The position numbers and the translations under genes are program-made. The notes below the pieces were generated by a model, which saw only the letters and a program-made list of their open reading frames with translations, made no database searches and was not told the DNA's origin. Shown here piece by piece: positions 18,087-26,282 of a stretch of 64,000 bases of DNA; position 1 is the first letter of the stretch, and the number at the start of each line of letters is the position of its first letter. The DNA is taken from positions 1-64,000 of the forward strand of contig JBDTKH010000010.1 of assembly GCA_039935415.1 (NCBI GenBank), read 5' to 3'. The DNA comes from Palsa-870 sp039935415. GTDB lineage: Bacteria; Chloroflexota; Dormibacteria; Dormibacterales; Dormibacteraceae.

Positions 18087-18109
18087 CCCTCGCTCCTTCG
18101 GGGCGAGGG
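18087..18109 (+). terminator. Hairpin terminator candidate after the 16705-18083 operon
   Basis: A 10-bp stem starting CCCTCGC and closing GCGAGGG, with one G-T pair and a TTC loop, placed 3 bases after a stop codon. There is no T tract, so rho-independent action is uncertain. It could also be a decayed member of the repeat family. Confidence 0.5.
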
Positions 18110-18133
18110 TTAGGCTGCGGGGCTTAGGCAGGC

Positions 18134-18901
18134 TCAGCCGACGAGGCGGATCGTCCAGAAGTCTGAGGACAGGCCTGGCTGGAGCAGGTACGAGTACGGC
18201 AGCGTGAAGTAGCCCTTCATGCCCCAGCTCGCGCCCCACGAGTTGCGGACCAGGAACCACTGGCTCGCGTCGTCGTAGCCCACTGCCATCACCGCGTGCC
18301 CGCCCACCGGTCGCTCGCCCCAACCTGGCATCGGCGCATGGCCGGTGCGCGCGACGGTCGTGCTCTCGAAGCTCTGGTAGACCGTGAAGCCGAACACGAA
18401 CGGGTAGCCTGAGGCCAGGCAGCCCTTCATCTGGTTGATGTCCTGGACCAGGCTCTGGTATGAGACGGCGCGGTCCAGCTTCGCGTCGGTGTACGCCCTG
18501 GCCGGCGGCTTTGCCGCGAACTTCGCGATCTTGTAAGGCCATTCGGGCTCGGGGCAAACGCCCAGGCTCGCAACCGACTTGATGCCGTCCCGGATCTGCG
18601 CGCCGCTGTCCGACCGAACGGTCCCCTCGATGACGCGCTCGTTGTAGTAGATGAAAAGGCGCGAAGGCACGAAGTCCGACAGCTTCTGCTTCTTGCGGTC
18701 GAACTCGATCGCCCCACCGATCGCGTTGGCGGTGCAGCTGCCGAGCTGGCCCTGGTTGTATACGGCCGGGCATCGGCGGCGGAGGTCGGCTCTCGACGGC
18801 AGGGCGACCATGAACTGCGGCGGAGCGGAATACATGTGGTCGCGCTGGTCGGGTTGGTCGGGAATCCAGCCGTAGCGTGCGATCTTCCTGGGCCGTGTCA
18901 T
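18134..18901 (-). CDS. Papain-like (C1A family) cysteine peptidase
   Basis: A 255-residue cysteine protease. The catalytic Cys is in NQGQLGSCTAN (Cys 56, with oxyanion Gln 50), the His in GGHAVMAVGYDD (His 202) and the Asn in VRNSWGASWG (Asn 220). There is no long prodomain and no signal peptide, so it appears made in mature form and possibly retained in the cytoplasm, unusual for C1 enzymes. The N-terminal GWIPDQPDQRDH is typical of bacterial members. Its target is unknown. It starts at ATG 18901. Confidence 0.9.
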   Translation of the reverse strand: MTRPRKIARYGWIPDQPDQRDHMYSAPPQFMVALPSRADLRRRCPAVYNQGQLGSCTANAIGGAIEFDRKKQKLSDFVPSRLFIYYNERVIEGTVRSDSGAQIRDGIKSVASLGVCPEPEWPYKIAKFAAKPPARAYTDAKLDRAVSYQSLVQDINQMKGCLASGYPFVFGFTVYQSFESTTVARTGHAPMPGWGERPVGGHAVMAVGYDDASQWFLVRNSWGASWGMKGYFTLPYSYLLQPGLSSDFWTIRLVG

Positions 18902-18950
18902 TCAGTTGTCCCTCCAATACGGCCGGCGAGCTCCCCCGCGCGGATTAAAT

Positions 18951-19000
18951 CACCTCCACACCCTGTGGGGAGGTCGGCGCGTTAGCACCGGGTGGGGGTG
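18951..19000 (+). repeat. REP/MITE-like palindrome, type A
   Basis: A 50-bp unit with the same left end (CACCTCC), central GGCGCGTTAGC arm and right end (GGTGGGGGTG) as the copies at 7929, 53619 and 62951. It lies between the papain-like protease gene and the hypothetical gene at 19022. Confidence 0.85.
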
Positions 19001-19021
19001 CTGGGGTTGAACTCCTGCGAC

Positions 19022-19639
19022 CTACAGATAGGCCCAGCTTCCGATGCTGGGCGATTCGCCGACGTAGACATGGACACCGTGCGGGAACTTGTGGGCCTCG
19101 AGCACGATCGCTGTCGCGCGGGCGTGCCCCTCCAGGATCACCAGGCGACCGTCCGGGTGGCGCAAAGCGATGATCTCCGGAAGTTTCTTGTCCGAATGGC
19201 AGATCCCTGACGCCAGCGACAGCACGACCATGTTGGTGTGGTCGCCGGTGAAGATGTGCCCAACGTTGGTCGCGCCCTCCGCGACCTTGCGCGTCACGGG
19301 GGCGAGGATGGGCCATGCGCCACTTCGATTGGCGTAGATCATCTCGGCCACCTCGGCCGTGGTCAGGTTGAAGCGCCGCCACTGGATATCGTTGGCCAGG
19401 CCCTGGAAGATGCCGGCGCCCATGCCGAACCCGTGGGTCTTGCCGATGATCCTGCGCCGCAGCTCGTTCTGCTCCGCGTCTTTCAGGTTGGGCGAGCGAG
19501 CCGCCTTCAGAGCCATCGAGAGGTAGACCGGGTTGGGCGGGTCGCCGACGAGGTACTGCTGGAAGTCCGGCGACTCGATCTCCGCCTGCAGCCACGCGAG
19601 GACGACCTGGTCGTCTGTCGCGGACCCCTGATCGTCCAT
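19022..19639 (-). CDS. Hypothetical protein with a ParB-like C-terminal motif
   Basis: A 205-residue protein starting at ATG 19639. An N-terminal helical part (DDQVVLAWLQAEIESPDF) precedes a C-terminal part reading EIIALRHPDGRLVILEGHARATAIVLEAH. The phrase LEGHxRATA recalls the ParB/Srx-fold motif (GHHRxxA), and this is the only functional hint. No signal peptide or membrane segment. The open frame continues upstream through a tandem repeat array, where it encodes a repetitive Arg/Gly/Pro peptide; that extension is treated as non-coding. No Shine-Dalgarno precedes the ATG. Flanked by repeats on both sides. Confidence 0.6.
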   Translation of the reverse strand: MDDQGSATDDQVVLAWLQAEIESPDFQQYLVGDPPNPVYLSMALKAARSPNLKDAEQNELRRRIIGKTHGFGMGAGIFQGLANDIQWRRFNLTTAEVAEMIYANRSGAWPILAPVTRKVAEGATNVGHIFTGDHTNMVVLSLASGICHSDKKLPEIIALRHPDGRLVILEGHARATAIVLEAHKFPHGVHVYVGESPSIGSWAYL

Positions 19640-19658
19640 CTGCGAAAGGGTACTGGCA

Positions 19659-19913
19659 AACCCGGGCACCCCCACCTGACCGGCCTTCGGCCGGTCTTTC
19701 CTCCCCGCATGGCGGGGAGGTGAACCCGGGCACCCCCACCTGACCGGTCTTCGGCCGGTCTTTCCTCCCCGCATGGCGGAGAGGTGAACCCGGGCACCGC
19801 CACCTGACCGGTCTTCGGCCGATCTTTCCTCCCCGCATGGCGGGGAGGTGAACCCGGGCACCCCCACCTGACCGGCCTTCGGCCGGTCTTCCTCCCCGCA
19901 TGGCGAGGAGGTC
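19659..19913 (+). repeat. Four tandem copies of a 64-bp palindromic unit
   Basis: Copies at 19659-19722, 19723-19786, 19787-19850 and 19851-19913 (the last is one base short) differ at only a few positions. Each unit holds two hairpins: ACCGGCC/GGCCGGT, and CTCCCCGC/GCGGGGAG around ATG. The parts are recognisable as type A repeat modules (ACCTCCCC, GGTGGGGGTG read on the minus strand). The array fills the 304 bases between the divergent gene at 19022-19639 and ppdK, so both upstream regions contain it. No other feature is seen in this gap. Confidence 0.92.
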
Positions 19914-19943
19914 ACTTTTCTCAATCGTTCAAACTTATCGGCA

Positions 19944-22613
19944 GTGGCGAAGTCCCATAAGTGGATCTATCAGTTCTCCGAGGGTTCGGCCAAGATGCGC
20001 GACTTGCTTGGCGGCAAGGGCGCCGGCGCTGCGGAGATGACGCGAGCGGGCATGCCCGTTCCGCCCGGTTTCACGATCACCACCGAGGCCTGCCGCGAGT
20101 ACTACGCCCATGGCGCCAAGTTTCCGCCCGGCATGTGGGACCAGGTCCTTGCCGCGCTGAAGATCCTGGAAAGGAAGGCGGGCAAGCGGTTTGGCGACGC
20201 CAAAGACCCGCTGCTGGTCAGCGTCCGATCCGGCGCCAAGTTCTCGATGCCGGGAATGATGGACACTGTCCTCAACCTCGGCCTCAACGAGGAGACGGCT
20301 CAGGGCCTCGCGAAGCTCACCAAGAACGAGCGCTTCGCCCTCGACGCCCGGCGCCGCTTCATCCAGATGTTCGGCAAGACGGTGAAGGGAATCGACGGCG
20401 ACAGGTTCGAGCACGCGCTAAGGCAGGCTCGCAAGGAAGCCAGGGTCAAGACCGACCCCGAGCTGACCCCGCCGCACCTGCGCAAGCTGGTCGCCCGCTA
20501 CCTCGCCATATATAAGGAAGAGACGCACCACGACTTTCCGGCGGATCCGGTCGAGCAGCTGCGCGAGGCGATCGACGCCGTGTTCAGGTCGTGGAACACC
20601 GACCGCGCCAAGACCTACCGAAAGCTGGAGCGCATTCCCGACGACCTCGGCACCGCGGTCAACGTGCAGATGATGGTGTTCGGCAACATGGGCAAGAGCT
20701 CCGGCACCGGCGTTGCGTTCACGCGCAACCCGATCAGCGGCAAGAAGGAGCTTTACGGCGACTACCTCACGAATGCGCAGGGCGAAGACGTGGTCGCCGG
20801 CGTGCGCGACACGGAGCCGATCAAGGCACTGAAGCGCCACATGCCGAAGGTCTATGCGGAGTTCGATCGCTACGCACGTCAGCTCGAGAAGCACTACAAG
20901 GATGTGCAAGACATCGAGTTCACGATCGAGCGCGGCAAGCTGTACATGCTGCAGACGCGCTCGGCGAAGCGCACCGGCGAAGCGGCGGTGAACATTGCCG
21001 TCGACATGGTGGGCGAGCGGCTCATCACCAAGAAGGAGGCTGTCGCGCGCGTTGAGCCGCGCCAGCTCGAGCAGCTGCTGTTCCCGCGGGTCGACCCGAA
21101 CGCGAAGGTGACCCCGATCGCGAAAGGCGTGCCGGCGTCACCGGGCGCGGCCTCGGGCGGCGCCGTGTTCGACGCCGACACCGCCGTCGTGTGGGGCAAG
21201 CAGGGCAAGGCCGTGATCCTGGTCCGCGTGGAGACCAATCCCAACGACGTGCACGGTATGGTCGAGGCGAAGGGCATCCTCACGCAGACGGGCGGCACGG
21301 CCAGCCACGCGGCGCTGGTCGCGCGCGGCATGGGCAGGCCGTGCATCGTAGGCGCGAGCTCGATCGACGTCGACGCGCGCAAGCGGGTGTTCTCAGCGAA
21401 CGGGACGACGATCAAAGAGGGCGACGAGATCACGATCGACGGCACCACCGGCGAGGTCTATGTGGGCACCGTGCCCACAATCGAGGCCCAATCGCTGAAC
21501 AAGCACAAGGCCGCGAGCGCGATCCTGCGCTGGGCGGACGAGCTCCGCCGCCTGCAGGTGTGGGCGAACGCGGACTACCCGAGGGATGCGATCAAGGCTC
21601 GCGAGAACGGAGCGCAGGGCGTGGGCCTGTGCCGCACGGAGCACATGTTCATGGAAGAGGATCGATTGCCAATCGTGCAGGCGATGATCATGGCTCGCAC
21701 GACGGAGGCCCGCGAGGTGGAGCTCGCGAAGCTTCTGCCGATCCAGCGCGGCGACTTTACTGGCATCTTCGAGGCGATGGCGGGGCTGCCCGTGATCATC
21801 CGGCTCATCGACCCGCCTCTACACGAGTTCCTGCCGAGCCTGGAAGAGCTGATCCGAGACACGACTGAGCTCAAGGCCACGGGCAAGAACCCTGCGAAGC
21901 TGAAGCGGCTCGAGAAAGTGATGGCCCGCGTCGAGGAGCTTCACGAGGCCAACCCGATGCTGGGCCTGCGTGGGGTGCGGCTGTCGATCCTGTTCCCCGA
22001 GATCACGCGCATGCAGGTGCGGGCGATCATGGAGGCCGCGTGCAACCTGCGCAAGAAGAAGGTCGACGCGCGGCCCGAGATCATGATCCCCCTCGTCGGC
22101 ACCGTGGCCGAGATGCACTTCATGCACCAGGAGCTCAAGCCGGTCGCCGACAAGGTGCAGAAGGAGAAGGGGGTCCGGGTGCCCTACAAGTTCGGCACCA
22201 TGATCGAGATCCCGCGCGCGGCGCTCAACGCCGGCGAGATCGCCAGGGAGGCGGAGTTCTTCTCCTTCGGCACCAACGACCTGACGCAGATGACATTCGG
22301 CTACTCGCGCGACGACGCCGAGCGGCATTTCATCGTCCGCTACCTCGAGCAGAAGATCCTGCCGCGGAACCCGTTCGAGACGATCGACGAGAATGGGGTC
22401 GGCCGGCTGATGGCGATCGCGGTCAAGGAAGGTCGCGCGACACGGCCCAGGATGGAGATCGGAATCTGCGGCGAGCATGGGGGAGACCCCGACTCGATCC
22501 ACCTGTGCCACAGGCTGGGGCTGAATTACGTGTCGTGCAGCCCGTTCCGGGTGCCGGTGGCGCGCCTGGCGGCGGCGCAGGCGGCGATTGGAGAGGGGAC
22601 GGGGACCAAGTAG
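19944..22613 (+). CDS. ppdK: Pyruvate, phosphate dikinase
   Basis: PPDK interconverts pyruvate, ATP and phosphate with PEP, AMP and diphosphate, giving a reversible link between glycolysis and gluconeogenesis. The 889-residue product has the full layout: an N-terminal nucleotide-binding domain (FSEGSAKMRDLLGGKGAGAA, SVRSGAKFSMPGMMDTVLNL), a swivelling phosphohistidine domain (TGGTASHAALVARGMGRPC; His is the phosphate carrier) and a C-terminal PEP/pyruvate barrel (MIEIPRAALNAGEIA, FSFGTNDLTQMTFGYSRDD, GICGEHGGDP). GTG 19944 is the start. It is preceded by the tandem repeat array and has no clear Shine-Dalgarno. Confidence 0.97.
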   Translation: MAKSHKWIYQFSEGSAKMRDLLGGKGAGAAEMTRAGMPVPPGFTITTEACREYYAHGAKFPPGMWDQVLAALKILERKAGKRFGDAKDPLLVSVRSGAKFSMPGMMDTVLNLGLNEETAQGLAKLTKNERFALDARRRFIQMFGKTVKGIDGDRFEHALRQARKEARVKTDPELTPPHLRKLVARYLAIYKEETHHDFPADPVEQLREAIDAVFRSWNTDRAKTYRKLERIPDDLGTAVNVQMMVFGNMGKSSGTGVAFTRNPISGKKELYGDYLTNAQGEDVVAGVRDTEPIKALKRHMPKVYAEFDRYARQLEKHYKDVQDIEFTIERGKLYMLQTRSAKRTGEAAVNIAVDMVGERLITKKEAVARVEPRQLEQLLFPRVDPNAKVTPIAKGVPASPGAASGGAVFDADTAVVWGKQGKAVILVRVETNPNDVHGMVEAKGILTQTGGTASHAALVARGMGRPCIVGASSIDVDARKRVFSANGTTIKEGDEITIDGTTGEVYVGTVPTIEAQSLNKHKAASAILRWADELRRLQVWANADYPRDAIKARENGAQGVGLCRTEHMFMEEDRLPIVQAMIMARTTEAREVELAKLLPIQRGDFTGIFEAMAGLPVIIRLIDPPLHEFLPSLEELIRDTTELKATGKNPAKLKRLEKVMARVEELHEANPMLGLRGVRLSILFPEITRMQVRAIMEAACNLRKKKVDARPEIMIPLVGTVAEMHFMHQELKPVADKVQKEKGVRVPYKFGTMIEIPRAALNAGEIAREAEFFSFGTNDLTQMTFGYSRDDAERHFIVRYLEQKILPRNPFETIDENGVGRLMAIAVKEGRATRPRMEIGICGEHGGDPDSIHLCHRLGLNYVSCSPFRVPVARLAAAQAAIGEGTGTK

Positions 22614-22617
22614 CCGG

Positions 22618-22935
22618 CTACAAGAATCGCGCCGGCTTCGCCTTCCCCTCGTATTCGCCCAGGCTTCCGTCGTCATTGACGCTGTATAAGCCGCTCTCTC
22701 CGCCGAGCGCATAGTTCCCGCCGGCCACGATGATGGCCACTCCAATGAATATCAACGCGGCGTCGGCGTGGGCGAGCAAGACTGCGACGAACTCGAGAAG
22801 CCCCGCCACCATCACGATCCCGCCCACGATCCGCCGCCTGACCTCGGTGACGTAGACAGCCGGGCGGCCACCCGACTTGGGATTGAAGACGTGGTGGACC
22901 CGAAACCTGGGCGACACCTTGGCCCTGTCGAGCAT
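22618..22935 (-). CDS. Small two-helix membrane protein
   Basis: A 105-residue protein starting at ATG 22935 with a short G-rich stretch upstream. A basic N-terminus (KVSPRFRVHHVFNPKSGGRP) precedes two hydrophobic helices (IVGGIVMVAGLLEFVAVLLA and AALIFIGVAIIVAGGNYAL) and a polar tail (SVNDDGSLGEYEGK). The family is not recognised. The open frame extends upstream to 23064, but that part looks non-coding. Convergent with ppdK, 4 bases apart. Confidence 0.65.
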   Translation of the reverse strand: MLDRAKVSPRFRVHHVFNPKSGGRPAVYVTEVRRRIVGGIVMVAGLLEFVAVLLAHADAALIFIGVAIIVAGGNYALGGESGLYSVNDDGSLGEYEGKAKPARFL

Positions 22936-23148
22936 CACAACGCCCCCATTATCCGCCGCCGGCCGCACTCTGCCGCCAGATCGACCATTTGGCCGCCGAA
23001 TGAGCCGGAGCGCGGAGTTGACTGGGTGGCTAGTGAGTGGCGAACGGGACGCGGGCGACGGCACTTGCAGCCTCGTAACGTCGGGCCAGCTTGGCCAGCT
23101 GGTTCACCAGCTCTCGTTGGTTCGGTCGCGGTGAAGTCTGCGTCCATC

Positions 23149-23418
23149 ATGCCCAGGTATAGGGCCAGCATCTCGATCGAGTTGGACCGCGCGACAAGCC
23201 TCGGTGGCACGATTGGGACCGCGGTTCTCGGCTCGATTCTCACGAACCGCCTACCCATTCCGCCGACGCGCATCGGCCTGGCGAGCGCGCTCCACGACCT
23301 GTTCATCGTGGCGGCCCTGGTCGCCGCCGTGGCTGTCGTCGCGACCGTGGCGCTGCGCGATCTTCCGCTGACGAGGCAGGTCGAGAGCATGCCGGACGGT
23401 ATCGAGGTCGCCGCTTAG
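23149..23418 (+). pseudogene. C-terminal remnant of a DHA2-type MFS drug transporter
   Basis: About 90 codons resemble the last helices of 14-helix drug:H+ antiporters: SLGGTIGTAVLGSILTNRL followed by ALHDLFIVAALVAAVAVVATVALRDLPLTRQ. The other 400-odd residues are absent; upstream sequence in this frame has shadow-like composition. The ATG at 23149 is merely the first in-frame start. Treated as a dead fragment at the left edge of the decay zone. Confidence 0.7.
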
Positions 23419-23477
23419 CCCGCGAACGCGAGTCGTCGAGAATCCGAGTGGTCCATTGTGGCCGCCCGAATGGCTCG

Positions 23478-23521
23478 GCCCTCCGTCGCCTTCGGCGACA
23501 CCTCCGCATAAATGGGGAGGA
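23478..23521 (-). repeat. Degenerate REP/MITE-like palindrome
   Basis: On the minus strand it reads CCTCCCC...GGAGG, then a GTCGCC/GGCGAC hairpin with a GAAG loop. The order of two short hairpins matches the type A and B units, but the termini are eroded. A still more eroded candidate lies near 23770-23820, before the ABC remnant. Confidence 0.5.
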
Positions 23522-23525
23522 GATG

Positions 23526-23717
23526 TCAGGGTTCCGGGCGACCCCCCCGGCGCATTCGCGGCCAGACGAAGAAGAGGACCAGCAAAACCAGGCCCACGAC
23601 TGCCAATGCGACGCCGAAGCTCACATTGCCGCCAGTCGCCAGCCCCGCGCCCAGGCCCAGCAACACCACCGGGATGATCAGGATTGCCGAAACCTTCTTG
23701 CGCCGCCAGCCCATCAT
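23526..23717 (-). CDS. Small membrane protein, 63 residues
   Basis: Two hydrophobic helices (ILIIPVVLLGLGAGLATGG and FGVALAVVGLVLLVLFFVWP) lie between basic ends (MGWRRKK and RMRRGGRP), a coherent small membrane protein. It starts at ATG 23717 with a weak GGA-type ribosome site. No family is recognised, and it is surrounded by decayed genes, so it may be expressed or a relic. Confidence 0.5.
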   Translation of the reverse strand: MMGWRRKKVSAILIIPVVLLGLGAGLATGGNVSFGVALAVVGLVLLVLFFVWPRMRRGGRPEP

Positions 23718-23837
23718 TTCGCCATCCTAGCCCCGACTGGCTGGCAAGCGAAGCCCTGGTTTGAGATGTCGGGTCGGCCGCTCCGTCGGCTGCGCCAACA
23801 CATCCCTATGAATGGAGAGGTGGTTGGATCAGACGAG

Positions 23838-24230
23838 CGCGTCGATCATCCCGTTGGCGATGAAGTCACCGGGCCGAAGGGCGACCGCGAGTGGGCACGC
23901 GCGCTCCTTGCGGAGGTCGGGCTGGAGGACCGGATGCACCACTGCCCGGACCGGATGTCGGGAGGCCAGCAGCAGCGGCTGGCGATCGCGCGCTCGCTGG
24001 TCAACCGGCCGTCCCTGGTGCTCGGCGGCGAGCCGACCTGCGCGGTGGATACCGAGACGAGCGACCAGCTCGCGGCGATCCTGCGCCGCGTGAACCGGCA
24101 GCACCAGGTGACGTTCGTGATCGTCACGCACGACCAGGACCTGGCGGCCAAGACCGACAAGATCATCCGGCTCAAGGATGGGAAGGTCTTGTCAGACGAG
24201 TCCACAGCCCCCGTGGAGGTGGCAGTCTGA
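23838..24230 (+). pseudogene. ABC transporter ATPase remnant (LolD/MacB type), truncated and frameshifted
   Basis: The 3' half of an ATPase gene. Seen: DREWARALLAEVGLEDRMHH, signature MSGGQQQRLAIARSLVNRP, a Walker B region reading LVLGGEPTCAVDT where LLADEPTGALDT is usual, and an H-loop IVTHDQDLAAKTDKI. The N-terminal half with Walker A is missing. Just upstream the expected SIIPLAMKSPGRR is present but in a different frame, so a frameshift lies near 23880. The Walker B Asp is lost. No permease gene is adjacent. Decayed. Confidence 0.75.
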
Positions 24231-24432
24231 CCAACATGCGTCCGAGCCCCCTCCTCGAATGTCGGGGAGGGGTTTGGGCCTGGTCTGAGGACGCACCGCA
24301 CGTTGGCTCGAAAGAGCGCATAGTGGGTTGACCGACGCTCCCCCGCCCCTTCCACCCCTTCGAGTGAGGGGCAACCCTGGAACGCTAGGCGCTTTATGCC
24401 AGCATCCGACACCCGAAGGGAAGGACCAGATC

Positions 24433-24876
24433 ATGTCCGAGCAGAACAAAGCGCTTGCCCGCCGCGGTATCGAAGAGGTATTCAACCAAGGCAAATTCGA
24501 CGTCGTCGGTGAGCTGGTGGCCCGCAATGCGGTCTTCCATGATCCGTCGGTCCCAGGTGGAAAGTTCGAAGGGCCGGAAGGTTTCAAGCAGTTCACCCAG
24601 ATCTACAGAAACGCGTTCCCCGACATCAAGATCACCATCAACGACCAGGTCGCTGAGGGGGACAAGGTGGTCACCCGCTGGACTGGGACCGGCACCCACA
24701 AGGGTGAGCTGATGGGCATCGCGCCGACCGGCAAGTACTCGACTGTCACAGGGATATCGTTCGAGCGCTATGAGAATGGCAAGCTGGTCGAGAGCTGGGC
24801 CAACTACGACAACCTTGGGATGCTTCAGCAGCTGGGGGTGGTCCCGAGCATGACCCCCGCCGGCGCCAAAGCCTGA
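24433..24876 (+). CDS. SnoaL-like ester cyclase family protein
   Basis: A 147-residue single-domain protein of the SnoaL/NTF2-like fold: RRGIEEVFNQGKFDVVGELVARNAVFHDP, then FPDIKITINDQVAEGDKVVTRWTGTGTHKGE, PTGKYSTVTGISFERYENGKLVESW and a short tail. Members include polyketide cyclases and many uncharacterised hydrolase-like proteins; the substrate is unknown. ATG 24433 follows a GAAGGGAAGGA ribosome-binding stretch. It is intact although both sides carry pseudogenes. The preceding 200 bases hold only short palindromes. Confidence 0.85.
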   Translation: MSEQNKALARRGIEEVFNQGKFDVVGELVARNAVFHDPSVPGGKFEGPEGFKQFTQIYRNAFPDIKITINDQVAEGDKVVTRWTGTGTHKGELMGIAPTGKYSTVTGISFERYENGKLVESWANYDNLGMLQQLGVVPSMTPAGAKA

Positions 24877-24931
24877 ACTGATCCGCGTAAGGGGGCGGTC
24901 ACGTGGCCGCCTCCTTATCGAAAATAGCGGC

Positions 24932-25387
24932 ATGATCGTCAACGTTTGTCCCGCGGCGGTCACGCCTGCTTCACCTGAACACATCTGGAGCGTTCTCACC
25001 GCGCCCGAGCGCTTTGGGGAGTGGAACGACGCGACTTACGTCTCGTCCCATCCGCCTGGTCCCGTCAAATCGGTGCAGACCCTCAACTTCACGACGCAGG
25101 CGCTCGGCCGGAGCTGGCCGGTGACGATCGAGGTGCGCGACGTCGACCCGCAGCACCGGTGGATCGACCTGGTGGTGCACCTGCCTTTCGGCGTCGACAA
25201 CCATGAGCACGTGACCCTCACTGAGACGAAGGAGGGCGGCACGCTCGTCAGGTTCAATTGAGACTTCCACCTCCCGCCCGGGTGGCGGGGCCGGGCGGTG
25301 GCCTTGTTCCTCGGCCGCGAGTTCCGGCGAGGGCCCGAAGAGTCGCTGGGCAACCTGGTTCGTGTCGCTGAGAGAATGTCTGAGTGA
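24932..25387 (+). pseudogene. SRPBCC-fold protein gene with an in-frame TGA
   Basis: The frame opens at ATG 24932 (VCPAAVTPASPEHIWSVLTAPERFGEW, an SRPBCC/polyketide cyclase-like opening) and meets TGA at 25259-25261 after VRFN. The same frame then continues with family-like sequence, DFHLPPGWRGRAVALFLGREF...RRGPEESLGNL, to a second TGA at 25387. The first TGA sits where Trp would fit (RFN-W-DF), one base from TGG. Its end overlaps the start of the AraC gene by GTGA, so the pair was once coupled. Either a nonsense mutation, readthrough or a sequencing error. Confidence 0.72.
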
Positions 25388-25764
25388 GCAGGGCCGTCGA
25401 GGAGCTCAACCGCCCGATGCTGCGTGCGCGCGACGGGATCGATCATTCTTATGGGCATCCTCTGGACATCACCGCGCTGGCTGCGGTGGCCAGCCTCTGA
25501 GGCGCACTTCATCAGGACCTTCCACGCCACGTTTGGCGAAACGCCGCACCGCCATCTGCAGCGCCGGCTGGTTGAGCGCGCGATGTTCATGCTTCGCGAG
25601 ACGGAGCGCAGCGTCACCGAGATCTGCATGGAGGTTGCTCCAGCCTGGGGACGTTCAGCCGGACGTTTCACGAAATCGTCGGCATGACGCAGGTGGCCTA
25701 TCGCGCGCGCGACTATCTCGTATGCGGCGCCGACGTGCTTCACGATGGCCTGGACGAGACCTAG
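25384..25764 (+). pseudogene. AraC-family regulator gene with two frameshifts
   Basis: Three frames add up to one AraC/XylS DNA-binding domain: RAVEELNRPMLRARDGIDHSYGHPLDITALAAVASL (frame 1, then TGA), SEAHFIRTFHATFGETPHRHLQRRL...VERAMFMLRETERSVTEICMEV (frame 2), and LGTFSRTFHEIVGMTQVAYRARDY (frame 3). Breaks lie near 25495 and 25640; the second looks like loss of one G in GTTGGC. Both helix-turn-helix halves are recognisable. The intact VOC gene downstream may have been its target. Confidence 0.78.
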
Positions 25765-25841
25765 CAGTTTTGGAGAAGCCAGGGCGACGACCGCTCAATA
25801 GCATCGTTCTTGTTCCGCCATCATTGAAAGGAGAGAAATCG

Positions 25842-26282
25842 ATGCTCAACTCGATCAACATCTCGCACGTTTTCGTACTCGACCAGGACAAGGCGCTCGA
25901 CTTCTACGTCGGCAAGCTGGGGCTCGAGGTCAGCAATGACATGAACCTCGGCTTCATGCGGTGGCTGACAGTGAGGGTTCCCGGCGAGCCGGGGCACGAC
26001 ATCCTCCTCGAGCTGCCCGGACCGCCCGCGATGGACCAGGCGACCGCGGACAGCGTCCGCGAGCTCATCTCCAAGGGCGCGAGCGGATTCACCATCGGTT
26101 TCACGACCTCGGACGCCCGGAAGACCTACGAGACGTTGAAGGCAAAGGGAGTCGAGATCTCGGAGGAGCCGACCGACCGCGGCTACGGGACGGATTTCGG
26201 CTTGCGCGACCCGTTCGGAAACCACATCCGGAACGTGCAGTTGGCGGCGACGTCGCACCAGGTCCCGGCGGCGAAGGTGTGA
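25842..26282 (+). CDS. VOC (glyoxalase-like) family protein
   Basis: A 146-residue VOC protein: INISHVFVLDQDKALDFYVGKLGLE at the N-terminus, HDILLELPGPPAM in the middle, GFTIGFTTSDARKTYETLKAKGVEI opening the second module and LRDPFGNHIRNVQ at the end. Ligand unknown. ATG 25842 follows AAAGGAGAG at good distance. It lies downstream of the broken AraC gene and overlaps the start of the DUF1905-type gene by GTGA. Confidence 0.86.
   Translation: MLNSINISHVFVLDQDKALDFYVGKLGLEVSNDMNLGFMRWLTVRVPGEPGHDILLELPGPPAMDQATADSVRELISKGASGFTIGFTTSDARKTYETLKAKGVEISEEPTDRGYGTDFGLRDPFGNHIRNVQLAATSHQVPAAKV

Noticed and set aside
19659..19913. Possible CRISPR array (four regular repeats)
   Set aside because: The units abut with no unique spacers, the period is 64 bp and no cas gene is present; it is a tandem repeat.
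19640..19924. N-terminal extension of the 19022 gene through the tandem repeats
   Set aside because: It encodes only a periodic Arg/Gly/Pro peptide from the repeat DNA; the ATG at 19639 gives a normal protein.
22768..23148. 5' part of the long frame leading into the MFS remnant
   Set aside because: It is antisense to the small membrane protein gene and has no MFS-like hydrophobic helices.
24932..25387. Reassignment of TGA to Trp in this genome
   Set aside because: Many intact genes here end properly at TGA (for example recO, glyQS and dnaG), so a changed code is not supported.
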